NCBI GenBank assembly: GCA_958296405.1
Contig: OY282519.1
Location: 3,022,132-3,086,131, forward strand
Length of the DNA stretch: 64,000 bases
Reading direction: 5' to 3'
Source of the DNA: an uncultured Pseudomonadales bacterium
GTDB taxonomy: Bacteria > Pseudomonadota > Gammaproteobacteria > Pseudomonadales > Azotimanducaceae
The notes beneath the pieces are model-generated. The model had not been told where the DNA came from, made no database searches, and saw nothing but the letters and a program-made list of their open reading frames with translations. Shown here piece by piece: positions 1 to 8,938 of this stretch; position 1 is the first letter of the stretch, and every line of letters starts with the position of its first letter. A program made the translations under genes and the position numbers.

Positions 1-1
1 C

Positions 2-559
2 GCGATCGGCGAGACGGCCTGCACGGGCTTGCACGGCGCCAATCGCCTCGCCAGCAATTCGCTGCTGGAGTGCATGGTGTTGGCAGATTCGGCCAGTGAG
101 CACATCGCCGCATCGCTCGACGCGGCGCGGCCGACGCTGCCCAAGCTCAAGCACTGGGACGAGAGCCGCGTGACGGATTCGGATGAAGGCGTGGTGCTCT
201 CCCACAACTGGGACGAACTGCGCCGCTTCATGTGGGATTACGTTGGCATTGTGCGCACCGACAAGCGGCTGGCGCGGGCGCGGCGCCGCATCGACCTGTT
301 GAAGCAGGAAGTACACGACCACTACGCCAACCACCGCGTGTCGAACGATCTGATCGAGTTGCGCAACCTCCTGCATGTGGCGGAGCTGATGGTGCGTTGC
401 GCCAGCGCCCGGCGCGAGAGCCGCGGGTTGCACTACACGTTGGACTTTCCGGCGCCCCTGCCCCACGCCGCGCCGAGCATCCTGCACCCAGCGGCGGATC
501 CTCTCGACGTGCTTCAGCCGCCGGCGAGGGCCGCGCGCCGCAGCCGCGCAAAGTCTTGA
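2..559 (+). CDS. nadB: L-aspartate oxidase, C-terminal part (5' end outside window)
   Basis: NadB oxidises L-aspartate to iminoaspartate in the cytoplasm, the first step of de novo NAD synthesis. The reading frame is already open at base 2 and gives the NadB signature [17 protein letters not shown] at once, followed by a helical C-terminal domain and the family's late motif [11 protein letters not shown]. The N-terminal FAD-binding half lies upstream of the window. The last 40 or so residues are Pro/Ala/Arg-rich and look lineage-specific. The gene converges on ygfX and the two overlap by 46 bp, as is common for the nadB / sdhE neighbourhood in Gammaproteobacteria. Confidence 0.93.
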   Translation, partial: AIGETACTGLHGANRLASNSLLECMVLADSASEHIAASLDAARPTLPKLKHWDESRVTDSDEGVVLSHNWDELRRFMWDYVGIVRTDKRLARARRRIDLLKQEVHDHYANHRVSNDLIELRNLLHVAELMVRCASARRESRGLHYTLDFPAPLPHAAPSILHPAADPLDVLQPPARAARRSRAKS

Positions 560-906
560 GGCGACAGCCGCCCGCGCCTGATCGGCAGGACGCGCTGCGC
601 GGTGGGGATGACGAGCCACCGTTCCGTCAACCAGCACGGCCCGCGGCGCGGCAGCACGGCGTCCCCGCGCCGCACCTCAATGCCGTCCTCGAAGGCCAAG
701 ATTAGGTAGCCCTCGCCCGGACGCGCCGACAGCGCCTTCCAAGCGCAACTCGCCGCTGCCACCCAACCCCACCACGGTGACGCCAAGGCAGCCAAGGCCG
801 TGCCGACCAAGACGTGCAGAGCGACCACCGCCACCAGCCACTCATAGCCGAGCGTCCACGGGATGGCGTGGCGCGGCGCGCTGGCGTCAGCGGTTGGCGA
901 AGGCAC
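514..906 (-). CDS. ygfX: YgfX-like inner-membrane protein
   Basis: The predicted protein is about 130 residues, matching the usual length of YgfX/CptA. A hydrophobic hairpin (roughly residues 18-60, [13 protein letters not shown]... then a Trp-rich segment) is followed by a soluble beta-rich part ending in [19 protein letters not shown], which is typical of the family. I chose the GTG at 906 because it overlaps the sdhE stop region by 20 bp, as in other sdhE-ygfX pairs; the frame stays open to an ATG at 984. In E. coli YgfX has been described as a membrane protein affecting cytoskeleton or division and as the partner of SdhE. Function here is by family and context only. Confidence 0.72.
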   Translation of the reverse strand: MPSPTADASAPRHAIPWTLGYEWLVAVVALHVLVGTALAALASPWWGWVAAASCAWKALSARPGEGYLILAFEDGIEVRRGDAVLPRRGPCWLTERWLVIPTAQRVLPIRRGRLSPQDFARLRRAALAGG

Positions 907-1132
907 GGATGCGCTCGACGATGGCGGCGAGTCCGGCGCTCGGCTCGGAGCGCCCTTGCAGCCAATCGAGGATTTGCCAGTCATCAGTGTTCAACAACAC
1001 CGCGTAGGCGCTGCGTTCCGCCGCCGTCAGGCGGCCATGCTCGCGCTCGGCGAACGGCACCAAGTAAAGGTCCAGCTCCAGCATCCCGCGGCGGCTGCGC
1101 CACAGCGCCTTGGCGTCATCCGCCTGGCTCAT
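887..1132 (-). CDS. sdhE: SdhE flavinylation factor for succinate dehydrogenase
   Basis: SdhE is a small cytoplasmic chaperone that promotes covalent attachment of FAD to SdhA. From the chosen ATG at 1132 the protein has 81 residues, close to the family norm. It contains the signature WRSRRGMLELDLYLVPFA, where the RGxxE motif contacts the flavoprotein, and the C-terminal LLNTDDWQILDWLQG block. A longer reading to 1198 adds a basic stretch not found in the family, so the internal ATG is preferred. It lies directly upstream of ygfX and divergent from ygfZ, a classic gammaproteobacterial layout. Confidence 0.9.
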   Translation of the reverse strand: MSQADDAKALWRSRRGMLELDLYLVPFAEREHGRLTAAERSAYAVLLNTDDWQILDWLQGRSEPSAGLAAIVERIRAFANR

Positions 1133-1177
1133 GGCCGCCGCGGCGAGCCCATGCTGCCAACCTTGTAGACTACGCGC

Positions 1178-1936
1178 ATGAGTTCTCCCGCCACGCAATC
1201 GAGCCTCGGCCTCGCAAAGCTGGCGCTAACCGGCCCAGATGCTGCGAGCTTCATGCAAGGCTACGTCACTTGCGACTTGGACGCTCTCGAGAAGAACGCT
1301 GCCATGCCGATGGCGTGCTGCAACATCAAGGGGCGCGTGTTGGCCAATGGCTGGGCGGCCGGCCGCGCCAATGCGGTGGACATCTTCGTCCATGCCAGCG
1401 TGGCAGATGCTTTGGCTGCCCACTTGGCGAAGTATCTCGTATTCGCCAAGTGCTCGCTCACTCGCCGGCCGGAGCGCTTCACCATTGCCGATGACGCCGC
1501 GGCGGAGGCCATCGCGCTGCGCCCGTTCGGGTGGTTCCTGACGGCCGCCGAGGGCGCGGCCGACGACTTGGACGAGCGCTGCATCAACGCCGGCATAGGC
1601 ATCGCCAGCGCGCCCGTGGCGGAACGGTTCCTGCCACAGATGCTGGGCTTGGCGGACATGGGCGCGGTGAGCTTCACCAAGGGCTGCTATCTGGGGCAAG
1701 AGGTGGTCGCGCGGGCACAGCACCGGGGCGCGGTGAAGCGACGCTTGGAACGCTTCCGCTGGCGTGGTGTCCTGCCTGCCGCCGGCGCCGCCACGTCGCC
1801 CGCCGGCACCATCATCCACGCCGCGAGCGATGCGGCCGACGCCGACGCCGATGCCGGCTTGGCGCTCGTCGTCACCGCCACCGGCGACGCCAAGCTGTCC
1901 GGCGACAGCTTCGAGCTGACGCCAGCGCCGAGTTAG
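1178..1936 (+). CDS. ygfZ: YgfZ/GcvT-family folate-binding protein (Fe-S maintenance)
   Basis: YgfZ is a tetrahydrofolate-binding protein needed for activity and repair of some Fe-S enzymes such as MiaB. The diagnostic motif KGCYLGQEVVARAQHRG is present at about residues 168-184, including the functionally important Cys. The length of 252 residues is at the short end of the family (E. coli YgfZ is 326). The gene is divergent from sdhE with only about 45 bp between the starts, so both promoters must lie in a very short or overlapping interval. No frameshift or other damage was seen. Confidence 0.9.
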   Translation: MSSPATQSSLGLAKLALTGPDAASFMQGYVTCDLDALEKNAAMPMACCNIKGRVLANGWAAGRANAVDIFVHASVADALAAHLAKYLVFAKCSLTRRPERFTIADDAAAEAIALRPFGWFLTAAEGAADDLDERCINAGIGIASAPVAERFLPQMLGLADMGAVSFTKGCYLGQEVVARAQHRGAVKRRLERFRWRGVLPAAGAATSPAGTIIHAASDAADADADAGLALVVTATGDAKLSGDSFELTPAPS

Positions 1937-1977
1937 CCGGCCCCGGCCAAGACCGCCAAGCGCGGCAGCGCTCTACC

Positions 1978-4080
1978 CTATTCGGAAGCCGCCGGCGCCC
2001 CCTGCCGCCCGCGCAGCGCCGCCAGATGATCCAAGTAGGCGCGGTAGCGATGGCGAATCTCGCTCACATAACGCACCGGCTCGCTGCCGCGCACATAGCC
2101 ATGCACCGCTTGCCTTGCATACCGGTCTTCTGAGAGCAACAGCATGGCGTTCTCCACATTGTCGAACCAACGGCCTGCATCCCACCCTTGGCGCGCGGCA
2201 AGGCGTCGCGCGTCGCGCACATGGCCAACGCCGGCGTTGTAGGCGGCTAACGCGAACCAATGCTGCTCGCCAAGCGGCAACGACGGGAAACGATCCCGCG
2301 TCCAAGCCAGATAGCGCACGCCGGCGGCGATGCCGGGCCGCGGCTCTGTCAAGCGGTCCGCGGCCACCCCCACTTCTTGTGCTGTGCGGGGCAGCACCTG
2401 CATCAGCCCGCGGGCGCCGGCAAAGGACACCTGCGTTGGGTCGAAGCCGCTCTCTTGGTACATCTGCGACACGATCAAACGCCAGTCGAAGCCATGTTCC
2501 CCTGCGGCGGCGCGAATGATGCCGTCGTAGGGGGAGAGCGTGTCCCCGTCCACCCGATGCTCGCGCTGGCGGCGCATGCGCCGTTCGTTGCGGAAGTATT
2601 TGTTGCGCAACACGTTGTACTCGTAGCCGCGGTAGCGATCCTGGATGAACTCGTTGAGGGCGGCGAGCAGTTGCGGCTGATCCGAGCGCAGCACCCAGCC
2701 GAGCGGCTGCTCTGCTTCGAGTTCGGGGCCGAGGTGCAGCCGTTCATCGAACGCCGCTTCGATTTGGGCCACATGGCTGTCCGCCAATGTCACCTCCGCA
2801 GCGCCGCGCCCCACCCGCTCGATCAACGCCGGCGAAGCGACTTCCGCAAGGTCGATGCCGATGCCAATGTCCGCCGGCAAGCCGCGCAGCGTCTCCACAA
2901 AGCTGGTGCCGGCCTGCACCGTCACCCGCCGGCCCTTGAGTCCGGCCAAGGCATCCACTGGCGCGCGGCTGACGAACACTTCCCGCACCCGCAGGTAAGG
3001 CTCGCTGAACGCGAGGCCTGCGTCCTGCCGCGCCGCGGTGATGGTGACGCCGGCGGAGATGAGGTCTCCACGGCCAGCTTGCAGCCACGGCTGCAAATCT
3101 TCCCGGTGGGGCGCCACGACCGTTTCCAGCACGAGGCCTTGGCTGTCGGCGAACGCCTTCACCAGTTCATACTCGAAGCCAATCAACTCACCGCGCCACA
3201 GGTAGTAGGTGGCCGGCCCGTTCAAGGTGAGCATGCGCAGTCGGCCGATGCGCCGCATCTGCGCTAGGTCACGGTGCGCGGCGACGTCGTCCCCCGCCAG
3301 ATGGGATTCCTCAAGAAAGGCGTTCAGGGCGCCGAGGAGCTTTGGGTTGTCGCGGCGCACAGCCCAAGCAAGGTCTCGCGGCGAGGGCAATTCACCTAGC
3401 TGCTGAACGGTCGCGCTGGCGGCGACGAAGGGCCGCGCCACCACCGCGTCCATGATCGTGGCGTCGAACTCGCCGGCCTCCAACGCTTGCAGCACCTCAG
3501 CGGGGTCCGTGCCGGCGGGTAGGAGCGTCACCGCAGCGTCCGCAACATGCTCGGCAAGGGACTCGACGTAAGCCGTCTGCGCCGGCAAGCCGAAGCGCAG
3601 TTCCGCCAGCCCCTGCCCAGATGCCTCGGCAGCGCCGACCACCCACTCCCGCGTCGTCGTCAGCGGCGCGGTGAAGGCGACCTCGCGGCACCGCGAATCC
3701 GTGACGGTGATGTTCGCCACGGCAACGTCCACGCGGCCATCGCGCACCGCCGGAATCAATTCGTGGAAGCCCTCCACCGTGCGCCACTCCACGGCAAGGC
3801 CGCGTTGCGCGGCGAACGCTTCGGCAAGCTCGCGGTAGCGCTCCGCCGGCAACCCTTGGCGCGGCAGCGTGTCGAAGCCGTCCCAGCGGCGCCGCCCCAA
3901 GCGAAGCACGCCGGCGGCGGCGATGGCGTCCAAATCTCCTGCGGCGCGAGCCGGCCCCGTGATGGCCGTTGGCGCACCCGCTTGCGACGTCGAGGGCGCA
4001 TCCGAGCAGGCAGCCAACGTCAAGGCGCACAGGGCGACCGCCACGCCGAGGGCACACCCGCGATGGCGTCGATCGGTCAT
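1978..4080 (-). CDS. MltF-like lytic transglycosylase lipoprotein with two solute-binding domains
   Basis: The 700-residue lipoprotein starts with a signal peptide and lipobox LAAC (Cys25). Two successive bacterial extracellular solute-binding (SBP family 3) domains follow (about 50-275 and 278-500), then a C-terminal SLT domain (about 520-690). The SLT domain shows the catalytic Glu in MYQESGFDP, plus GARGLMQVLP and AAYNAGVGH. E. coli MltF is about 518 residues and has one binding domain plus SLT, so this protein carries an extra, divergent copy. It should cleave peptidoglycan glycan strands from the outer membrane. The first codons overlap the upstream gene by 4 bp (ATGA), so the two are probably co-translated. 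Confidence 0.88.
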   Translation of the reverse strand: MTDRRHRGCALGVAVALCALTLAACSDAPSTSQAGAPTAITGPARAAGDLDAIAAAGVLRLGRRRWDGFDTLPRQGLPAERYRELAEAFAAQRGLAVEWRTVEGFHELIPAVRDGRVDVAVANITVTDSRCREVAFTAPLTTTREWVVGAAEASGQGLAELRFGLPAQTAYVESLAEHVADAAVTLLPAGTDPAEVLQALEAGEFDATIMDAVVARPFVAASATVQQLGELPSPRDLAWAVRRDNPKLLGALNAFLEESHLAGDDVAAHRDLAQMRRIGRLRMLTLNGPATYYLWRGELIGFEYELVKAFADSQGLVLETVVAPHREDLQPWLQAGRGDLISAGVTITAARQDAGLAFSEPYLRVREVFVSRAPVDALAGLKGRRVTVQAGTSFVETLRGLPADIGIGIDLAEVASPALIERVGRGAAEVTLADSHVAQIEAAFDERLHLGPELEAEQPLGWVLRSDQPQLLAALNEFIQDRYRGYEYNVLRNKYFRNERRMRRQREHRVDGDTLSPYDGIIRAAAGEHGFDWRLIVSQMYQESGFDPTQVSFAGARGLMQVLPRTAQEVGVAADRLTEPRPGIAAGVRYLAWTRDRFPSLPLGEQHWFALAAYNAGVGHVRDARRLAARQGWDAGRWFDNVENAMLLLSEDRYARQAVHGYVRGSEPVRYVSEIRHRYRAYLDHLAALRGRQGAPAASE

Positions 4081-4664
4081 TGTTCGCGCAAGGCCCGGTC
4101 CAGCTCGGACGGCCTAGGCAGGAACAGCGGCTCGTCGTCGCCCACGGACGTGGCAACGGGCCCCTCGCTCTCCCATGCCAACAGTTCTTGCTGCACGAAC
4201 CAAGGCCGCTCGCGGCCGCGCGCCAAGACCACGAAGAAGGCGCGGTCGACCCCAGCGAACACTTCGATGCACACCAGCGCCTGCGCCTCCAACATGCCAG
4301 CGCGGGAGACGGCGACCACGGGCTTGCCGACGGCGCCGGCCATGACTTCGGGTGCCAGGTTGGCGTATTCGGACGGCGGCGCCGCCGCAATCTCCGCCAA
4401 GTCCAACGCTTGCGCCGAGGCGGCGTTCGCCTCCAAGAAGCTGCGAAAGAGCGCGGCCGGCAGCGACGCTTTGGCAACGCCCTCGCTGCGGCAATCCGAC
4501 GGCTCGCTCACAACCACCACGTCTCCCATCGGCGCCAGCACAGCGCGCCCAAGGCTCGCCATGACATCCGCTTCCTTCGGCGGCGGCATGGCGCCTGGGC
4601 GCAGTAGCAAAATGCCCGCCGCCGACACGAAGGCGACGCCACCGGCAATCAGCACGCCGCGCAT
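4077..4664 (-). CDS. Hypothetical membrane-anchored protein
   Basis: I do not recognise a family. The protein of about 195 residues has an N-terminal membrane segment (VLIAGGVAFVSAAGILLL) followed by a soluble, probably periplasmic domain rich in acidic residues. I chose the ATG at 4664 because a GAGG lies 7 bp upstream; the frame also has a GTG at 4688. The stop overlaps the start of the transglycosylase gene by 4 bp, so the two are likely one operon. An envelope or cell-wall role is inference from that coupling only. Confidence 0.6.
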   Translation of the reverse strand: MRGVLIAGGVAFVSAAGILLLRPGAMPPPKEADVMASLGRAVLAPMGDVVVVSEPSDCRSEGVAKASLPAALFRSFLEANAASAQALDLAEIAAAPPSEYANLAPEVMAGAVGKPVVAVSRAGMLEAQALVCIEVFAGVDRAFFVVLARGRERPWFVQQELLAWESEGPVATSVGDDEPLFLPRPSELDRALREQ

Positions 4665-4725
4665 GACGTTGCCTCGGCGCTGCTCCACTGCTGTGGCGCC
4701 AGCCTAGCCACGCAGCGCCACGCAC

Positions 4726-7029
4726 TCATAGGGCCGCTTGCAGCGCCGCGCCATGCTCCAACAGTTCGGCGATGGCACCGTCGGCGTAGCCGAGTTCCTG
4801 GAGCAGGCGCTGGGTGTGCTCGCCGGCGAGGCAGGCGCCCGCATAGCTGCCGCCACGTTCAAACCGCACGATGGGCCCTTGCCGCGGGTACTGGCCCAGT
4901 TGCGCATGGGGCGCTTCAACCACCAGCTCTTCGGCTTGTGCGCAAGGATCGTTCAGCAGGAACTCTGCCGGCCAGTGCGCATCGGCGCGCGCGCAAACGA
5001 TGCCGCCGCGGGTGAGGCGCCGCTCCCAAGCGTCTGCGTCATCGGTTTGGAACATCGCTTCCAGCGCCGCTTCGTCGGCGACGCCGAGGCGCTCCCAATC
5101 CGCATCGCTCGCCACATGCAGGAACACCCAACCCGCCCTACATTCGTAAAGGCGGCAACGGGGCCCGAGCCCCAGCATGTTGGCGTCCACGCGAGGGCGC
5201 TCCGGCTTGCCCGGATAGCTCAAGAAATCGTCCCAGTTGGCGTAGGCGTTGGCGCCAAGCATGTCGACGAAGATCTCCTGCCCCGCCCCGGTCGCTTCGC
5301 GGGCGAGGAGGCCCAAGGTCGCGGCCGTCGCGACGACCATGGACGTGTTCGGGTCTGGGCTCACCTCGTTCGCCCGAAACAGCGCCCGCGCCACTTCACG
5401 GATGGCGTCCAGCGACATGGGTTCGTCTTCCGGCAAGCCGCCCATTTGCCAAACCACGCCGCCGAGCGCAGCGCCTGGGATGGGGTGCGTCGAGGGCCGC
5501 TTGGCCCCCGGCCCCTTGCGTCCATAGCCGTTTGCCGAGAGGTAGATGAGCTTGGGGTTGCCAGCGCAGAGCGTTGGGTAGTCGATGCCGAGCTTCTCCG
5601 GCACGCCGGGGCGGTAGTTGTGGATGAAGACATCCGCGCGTTCGGTGAGTTGCCGCGCGATGCGCCGCCCGGCGGCGGACTTCAAGTCCAGGCAGATGCT
5701 CTCCTTGCCGGTGTTGCAGCGCATGGCGCCGGTGCCGTACATCATGTTGCGGAAGGGATCCCCCGCCAACGGCTCGATCTTGATGACGCGCGCGCCGAGG
5801 TCCGCCAGCGTGGAAGCGCCCAACGGGGCGGCGATGATGGTTGCCGCCTCCACCACCGTGATGCCGGCAAGGGGCCGCTTGCCGGCAGCGCCAGATGTGA
5901 CCGCAGGCGCAGCGAAGGGCCGTGGCCGACGTTGCGCGGCCGCCATGTCGATGCGCTGCGCCGCGCCGCCGGGCCGCCCCGGCGTCGCCGTCAGGTCTGC
6001 CACGGGGCCGAGTTGGATGCCCCCATCCACCGCCGCGGCGTGGCCGTTGGCGACGATGTCTGGGTCTTGCAAAGCCGCTTGAGTGGTCTGGTATTGATGG
6101 GCAACGACGCCGCCGTTGCGGATGAAGACGTCCATCCACTCACTCGCCGGCTTCGACTCGATGCGCCGCAACATCGCATCGCGGAATGGCTCCAGCCCCG
6201 CATCGCCCTCCATGGGCACGCCGCCGGGCGGCGCCTCGATGCCAGTGGCGGCGAGGAAGTTGTTCATCAGATGTGGGAACAGGTTGCCGAACTGAAGCCA
6301 GCGGCCGTCTTGGGCGCGGGCGGCGTGGTAGTAGATGCGCGGCAACGTGGTGCGCGGATCCGTCGGCGCCGGCGGGGTGGGGATGACACCGCGCTCGCGC
6401 AGATGCTCCACCTGCAAGCCGCCGATGTCGTAGGCGAGCAGGCCCCGCATGAGCGACGTGTCAAACGCACTGCCGAGCCCCGTGCGCTGGCGCCTGAGGA
6501 GGCTCGCGAGCAAGGCCGCGGCCACCCCCTGCGCGACGGCGTGGGTAGCCACCTGCAATGCCGAGTAGCAGGGCCCAGCCCGCTGGGCGATGCCTTCGAG
6601 GCTCGCCATGCGCCCGAACTTGGCGGCGACGGCCGCTTCGACCATGGGATAGCCGCGGTACGGGCCGTCTTCGCCAAAGCCAGACACCGCGCCGTAGATG
6701 AGGTCTCCGCGTTCTGCGCCGAGGTGGGCTTCGCCAAGGCCAAGCGCATCGCGGCGCTCCTTGCCGAGAGTCGTCACCACCGCATCCGCGGTCTGCAGGA
6801 TGGCGGCGCGCAAGGCGGCTAACTGCGCTGCATCGTCGAAATCCAAACGGAGCAGGGACTTGCCGCGCAGCCACATGCGCGACGCCGGCATGGCGTGGTT
6901 CGGATCTCCTCCGAGCGGCTCCACCTTGATGACGTCCGCCCCGAAATCCGCGAGGATCATGGTGGCCAAACCAGTGACTGGGCCCTCGCCCAAATCGAAG
7001 ATGCGGAAGGCGGCGAGCGGTTCGCTCAT
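4726..7029 (-). CDS. CaiB/BaiF-type CoA transferase, two-domain fusion
   Basis: This family (type III CoA transferases) moves coenzyme A between carboxylic acids. The 767-residue protein contains two full CaiB/BaiF modules, about 1-360 and 385-767. Each begins with the family N-terminus and an ADFGADVIKVEPLGGDP-like motif (first) or ADLGARVIKIEPLAGDP (second). Typical members are about 400 residues and dimerise as interlocked rings, so a tandem fusion probably makes the two-chain unit from one polypeptide. The substrate cannot be told. The gene has its own spacing on both sides, and the start at 7029 is supported by the family N-terminus. Confidence 0.88.
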   Translation of the reverse strand: MSEPLAAFRIFDLGEGPVTGLATMILADFGADVIKVEPLGGDPNHAMPASRMWLRGKSLLRLDFDDAAQLAALRAAILQTADAVVTTLGKERRDALGLGEAHLGAERGDLIYGAVSGFGEDGPYRGYPMVEAAVAAKFGRMASLEGIAQRAGPCYSALQVATHAVAQGVAAALLASLLRRQRTGLGSAFDTSLMRGLLAYDIGGLQVEHLRERGVIPTPPAPTDPRTTLPRIYYHAARAQDGRWLQFGNLFPHLMNNFLAATGIEAPPGGVPMEGDAGLEPFRDAMLRRIESKPASEWMDVFIRNGGVVAHQYQTTQAALQDPDIVANGHAAAVDGGIQLGPVADLTATPGRPGGAAQRIDMAAAQRRPRPFAAPAVTSGAAGKRPLAGITVVEAATIIAAPLGASTLADLGARVIKIEPLAGDPFRNMMYGTGAMRCNTGKESICLDLKSAAGRRIARQLTERADVFIHNYRPGVPEKLGIDYPTLCAGNPKLIYLSANGYGRKGPGAKRPSTHPIPGAALGGVVWQMGGLPEDEPMSLDAIREVARALFRANEVSPDPNTSMVVATAATLGLLAREATGAGQEIFVDMLGANAYANWDDFLSYPGKPERPRVDANMLGLGPRCRLYECRAGWVFLHVASDADWERLGVADEAALEAMFQTDDADAWERRLTRGGIVCARADAHWPAEFLLNDPCAQAEELVVEAPHAQLGQYPRQGPIVRFERGGSYAGACLAGEHTQRLLQELGYADGAIAELLEHGAALQAAL

Positions 7030-7183
7030 GGGCTGTGGCGCTCAAATCTCTGCGTTGGCGGCGGATGATACGCCGTGCGCGGCGGCGCTTCTGCCCAGTG
7101 GATACCGGCGGCGCAAAGGCAGCGCAACCCTTGGCGCACCATCATCTATGTTTGCGCTTTTCGTTCACCGACAGGAAATGCCC

Positions 7184-7351
7184 ATGCCAAGCGAACGCAG
7201 CGTCGGAACCAGGCTCGGCCAGTTCCTGTTGTTCATCCTGCTCTCCATCGTCACCATCGGCCTGTACCCGCTCTACTTCTGGGTGTCGCGGATGGAGGAA
7301 ACCAACAGGCTGTTGGACGACATTCTCGTGGAGCTTCGCCGATCGCCATGA
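7184..7351 (+). CDS. Small single-pass membrane protein
   Basis: A 55-residue protein with one hydrophobic segment (FLLFILLSIVTIGLYPLYFW) followed by an amphipathic C-terminus. The pattern resembles the short DUF4234-like membrane proteins (a TIGxYPLYFW-type motif), though I cannot confirm membership. AGGAA at 7173-7177 sits about 6 bp before the ATG at 7184, which decides the start over the ATG at 7178. It lies between the divergently oriented CoA-transferase gene and the convergent dehydrogenase gene, with only about 30 bp to the latter's stop. Confidence 0.6.
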   Translation: MPSERSVGTRLGQFLLFILLSIVTIGLYPLYFWVSRMEETNRLLDDILVELRRSP

Positions 7352-7382
7352 GCCGCCTCTGGCCGGATTCGATGAAATCGTC

Positions 7383-8273
7383 CTAGCGGGCCGGCGTCCC
7401 CTGCCGCAGCCGCTCGATGAGGCTTGAGGTGTCCCAGCGTTCGCCGCCCAGCGCTTCCACGTCTGCGTAGAACTGATCAACGAGCGCGGTGAGCGGCATG
7501 CGGGCACCCAGCGGGCGCGCCGCCGCCAGCGTCATGGCCAAGTCCTTGCGCATCCACTTCACGGCGAAGCCGAAGTCGAACTCGCCCTGCGCCATGGTCG
7601 CCGCACGATTGTCCATCTGCCAAGATTGGGCAGCGCCCTTCGAGATCACGTCCACCACGGCGGGCACATCCAACCCGGCTCGCTCGGCGAAGTGCAACCC
7701 TTCCGCCAGCCCTTGCAACACGCCGGCGATGCACACCTGATTCACCATCTTGGTGAGCTGCCCCGAGCCAACGCCGCCCATGCGCCGCACGGCACGGGCG
7801 TAGCATTGCAGCACCGGTTCGACGGCGGCGAACGTCGCGGCGTCGCCCCCCACCATGATGGTGAGTTGGCCGTTTTCGGCGCCGGCTTGGCCGCCGCTCA
7901 CTGGCGCATCGAGAAAGCCGGCGTTGCGCCCGGCCGCGGCAGCCGCGAGTTCCTCAGCGAGGCCGGCGGAAGCCGTGGTGTGGTCGATGAGCACGGCGCC
8001 CGACCGCAAGCCGGCGACCACGCCCTCGGCGCCAAGCGCCACGCTGCGCACATCGTCGTCGTTGCCGACGCACATGCACACCACATCCGCGCCGGCCGCG
8101 GCTTCGGCGGGGGTGGCCGCGACCGCGCCGGCATGTTCCCGCAGCCACGCTTCGGCGCGCGCCTGCGTGCGGTTGTACACCCGTACGGCGTGGCCAGCGC
8201 CGGCCAAGTGCCCGGCCATCGGATAGCCCATCACGCCGAGGCCCACGAACGCCACGCTCCGTTCTTCCCGCAT
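7383..8273 (-). CDS. 3-hydroxyisobutyrate dehydrogenase-family oxidoreductase
   Basis: A NAD(P)-dependent beta-hydroxyacid dehydrogenase of 296 residues, the normal length. It has the N-terminal Rossmann motif GLGVMGYPMAG, the substrate-binding block DAPVSGGQAGAENGQLTIMVGG and the catalytic-Lys region [19 protein letters not shown] chose the ATG at 8273 because AGGAG lies 9 bp before it; the frame continues upstream without family homology. Members reduce or oxidise 3-hydroxyisobutyrate, tartronate semialdehyde or related acids, and the substrate here is open. The 5' half and promoter are duplicated about 2 kb away, where only a decayed copy remains. Confidence 0.88.
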   Translation of the reverse strand: MREERSVAFVGLGVMGYPMAGHLAGAGHAVRVYNRTQARAEAWLREHAGAVAATPAEAAAGADVVCMCVGNDDDVRSVALGAEGVVAGLRSGAVLIDHTTASAGLAEELAAAAAGRNAGFLDAPVSGGQAGAENGQLTIMVGGDAATFAAVEPVLQCYARAVRRMGGVGSGQLTKMVNQVCIAGVLQGLAEGLHFAERAGLDVPAVVDVISKGAAQSWQMDNRAATMAQGEFDFGFAVKWMRKDLAMTLAAARPLGARMPLTALVDQFYADVEALGGERWDTSSLIERLRQGTPAR

Positions 8274-8495
8274 CGCTTGCATCTCCTTGCGGCTGCGCTG
8301 CCTTACGGCAGCGTCAAACGGCGCAATGTACTCGAAGCCAGCGCCCAATCCAGCCGTCCGCACCACCGCGCTGGCTGGCACAATAGCCCGTTGTGGTCTG
8401 TGCCTGCCGCCCGTGTCCATGTCGCCGAGAGACTTGCCCAGCGTCGCCGCGGTGCTTGCCGACCCAACGCTCGCCGAGGTCGTCGCGCGGCGCGG
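8087..8495. repeat. Direct repeat copy 1 (dehydrogenase 5' end, promoter, selA-like 5' end)
   Basis: This 409-bp stretch recurs at 10108-10516 with a constant offset of 2,021 bp and only scattered substitutions. It covers the first part of the dehydrogenase gene on the minus strand, the divergent intergenic region and a plus-strand copy of the selA start (ATG at 8419). After about 25 selA codons the homology stops at 8495, so this copy has no functional selA. The pair flanks a region of degraded genes. Confidence 0.88.
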
Positions 8496-8675
8496 GCCCT
8501 CGCTGATGTTGTCGATACTTGCGGCAAGGTTCTTCGCATACCATAAAGTTGGGCAAGGCACTTACCCTAGCACGCCTAGTCGGGCTCGCGACCCGTTGCG
8601 TTCCGGCCCGTGCCCCTCAAACGGCAACGCCGAACGCGGCCCTCACCCGGCCGGCACCGTACTCTCCCCGGAGGC

Positions 8676-8835
8676 GTCCTGCAGATCCACGAAACGGCGG
8701 TACGCGCCATCCGGTTTCGCCATCAATTGCTCGTGGGTGCTGGTCTCGATGAAGCGTCCGGCTTTCACAAAGCAAATGCGGTCGGCGCTGCGGATGGTGC
8801 TTAGACGATGGGCGATGACGATGAGCAGGCGTCGA
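8676..8835 (-). pseudogene. ABC exporter ATPase, C-terminal remnant 1
   Basis: Read on the minus strand, this short block encodes the end of an ABC-transporter nucleotide-binding domain. It shows the H-loop IAHRLSTIRSADRICF, then a THEQLMAKPDGAYRRFVDLQDASG tail, as in multidrug or lipid exporters. Everything upstream (Walker A, signature, Walker B) is missing. A second, longer remnant of the same gene type lies at 9600-10053 in the same orientation, so this is one of two decayed copies. Confidence 0.75.
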
Positions 8836-8938
8836 GTCCGTTCATCCCTTTGACAAGAGAAGGAGAAGCGCTTACGGTGGGGCCGTCGGGTGCTCCTACT
8901 GGAGCTCGATATGGCCCGCCCAGCCCGACATCACACCA

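Noticed and set aside
228-705. Antisense and alternate-frame open frames over nadB and most other genes
   Set aside because: High GC content opens long shadow frames; none has motifs or sensible starts.
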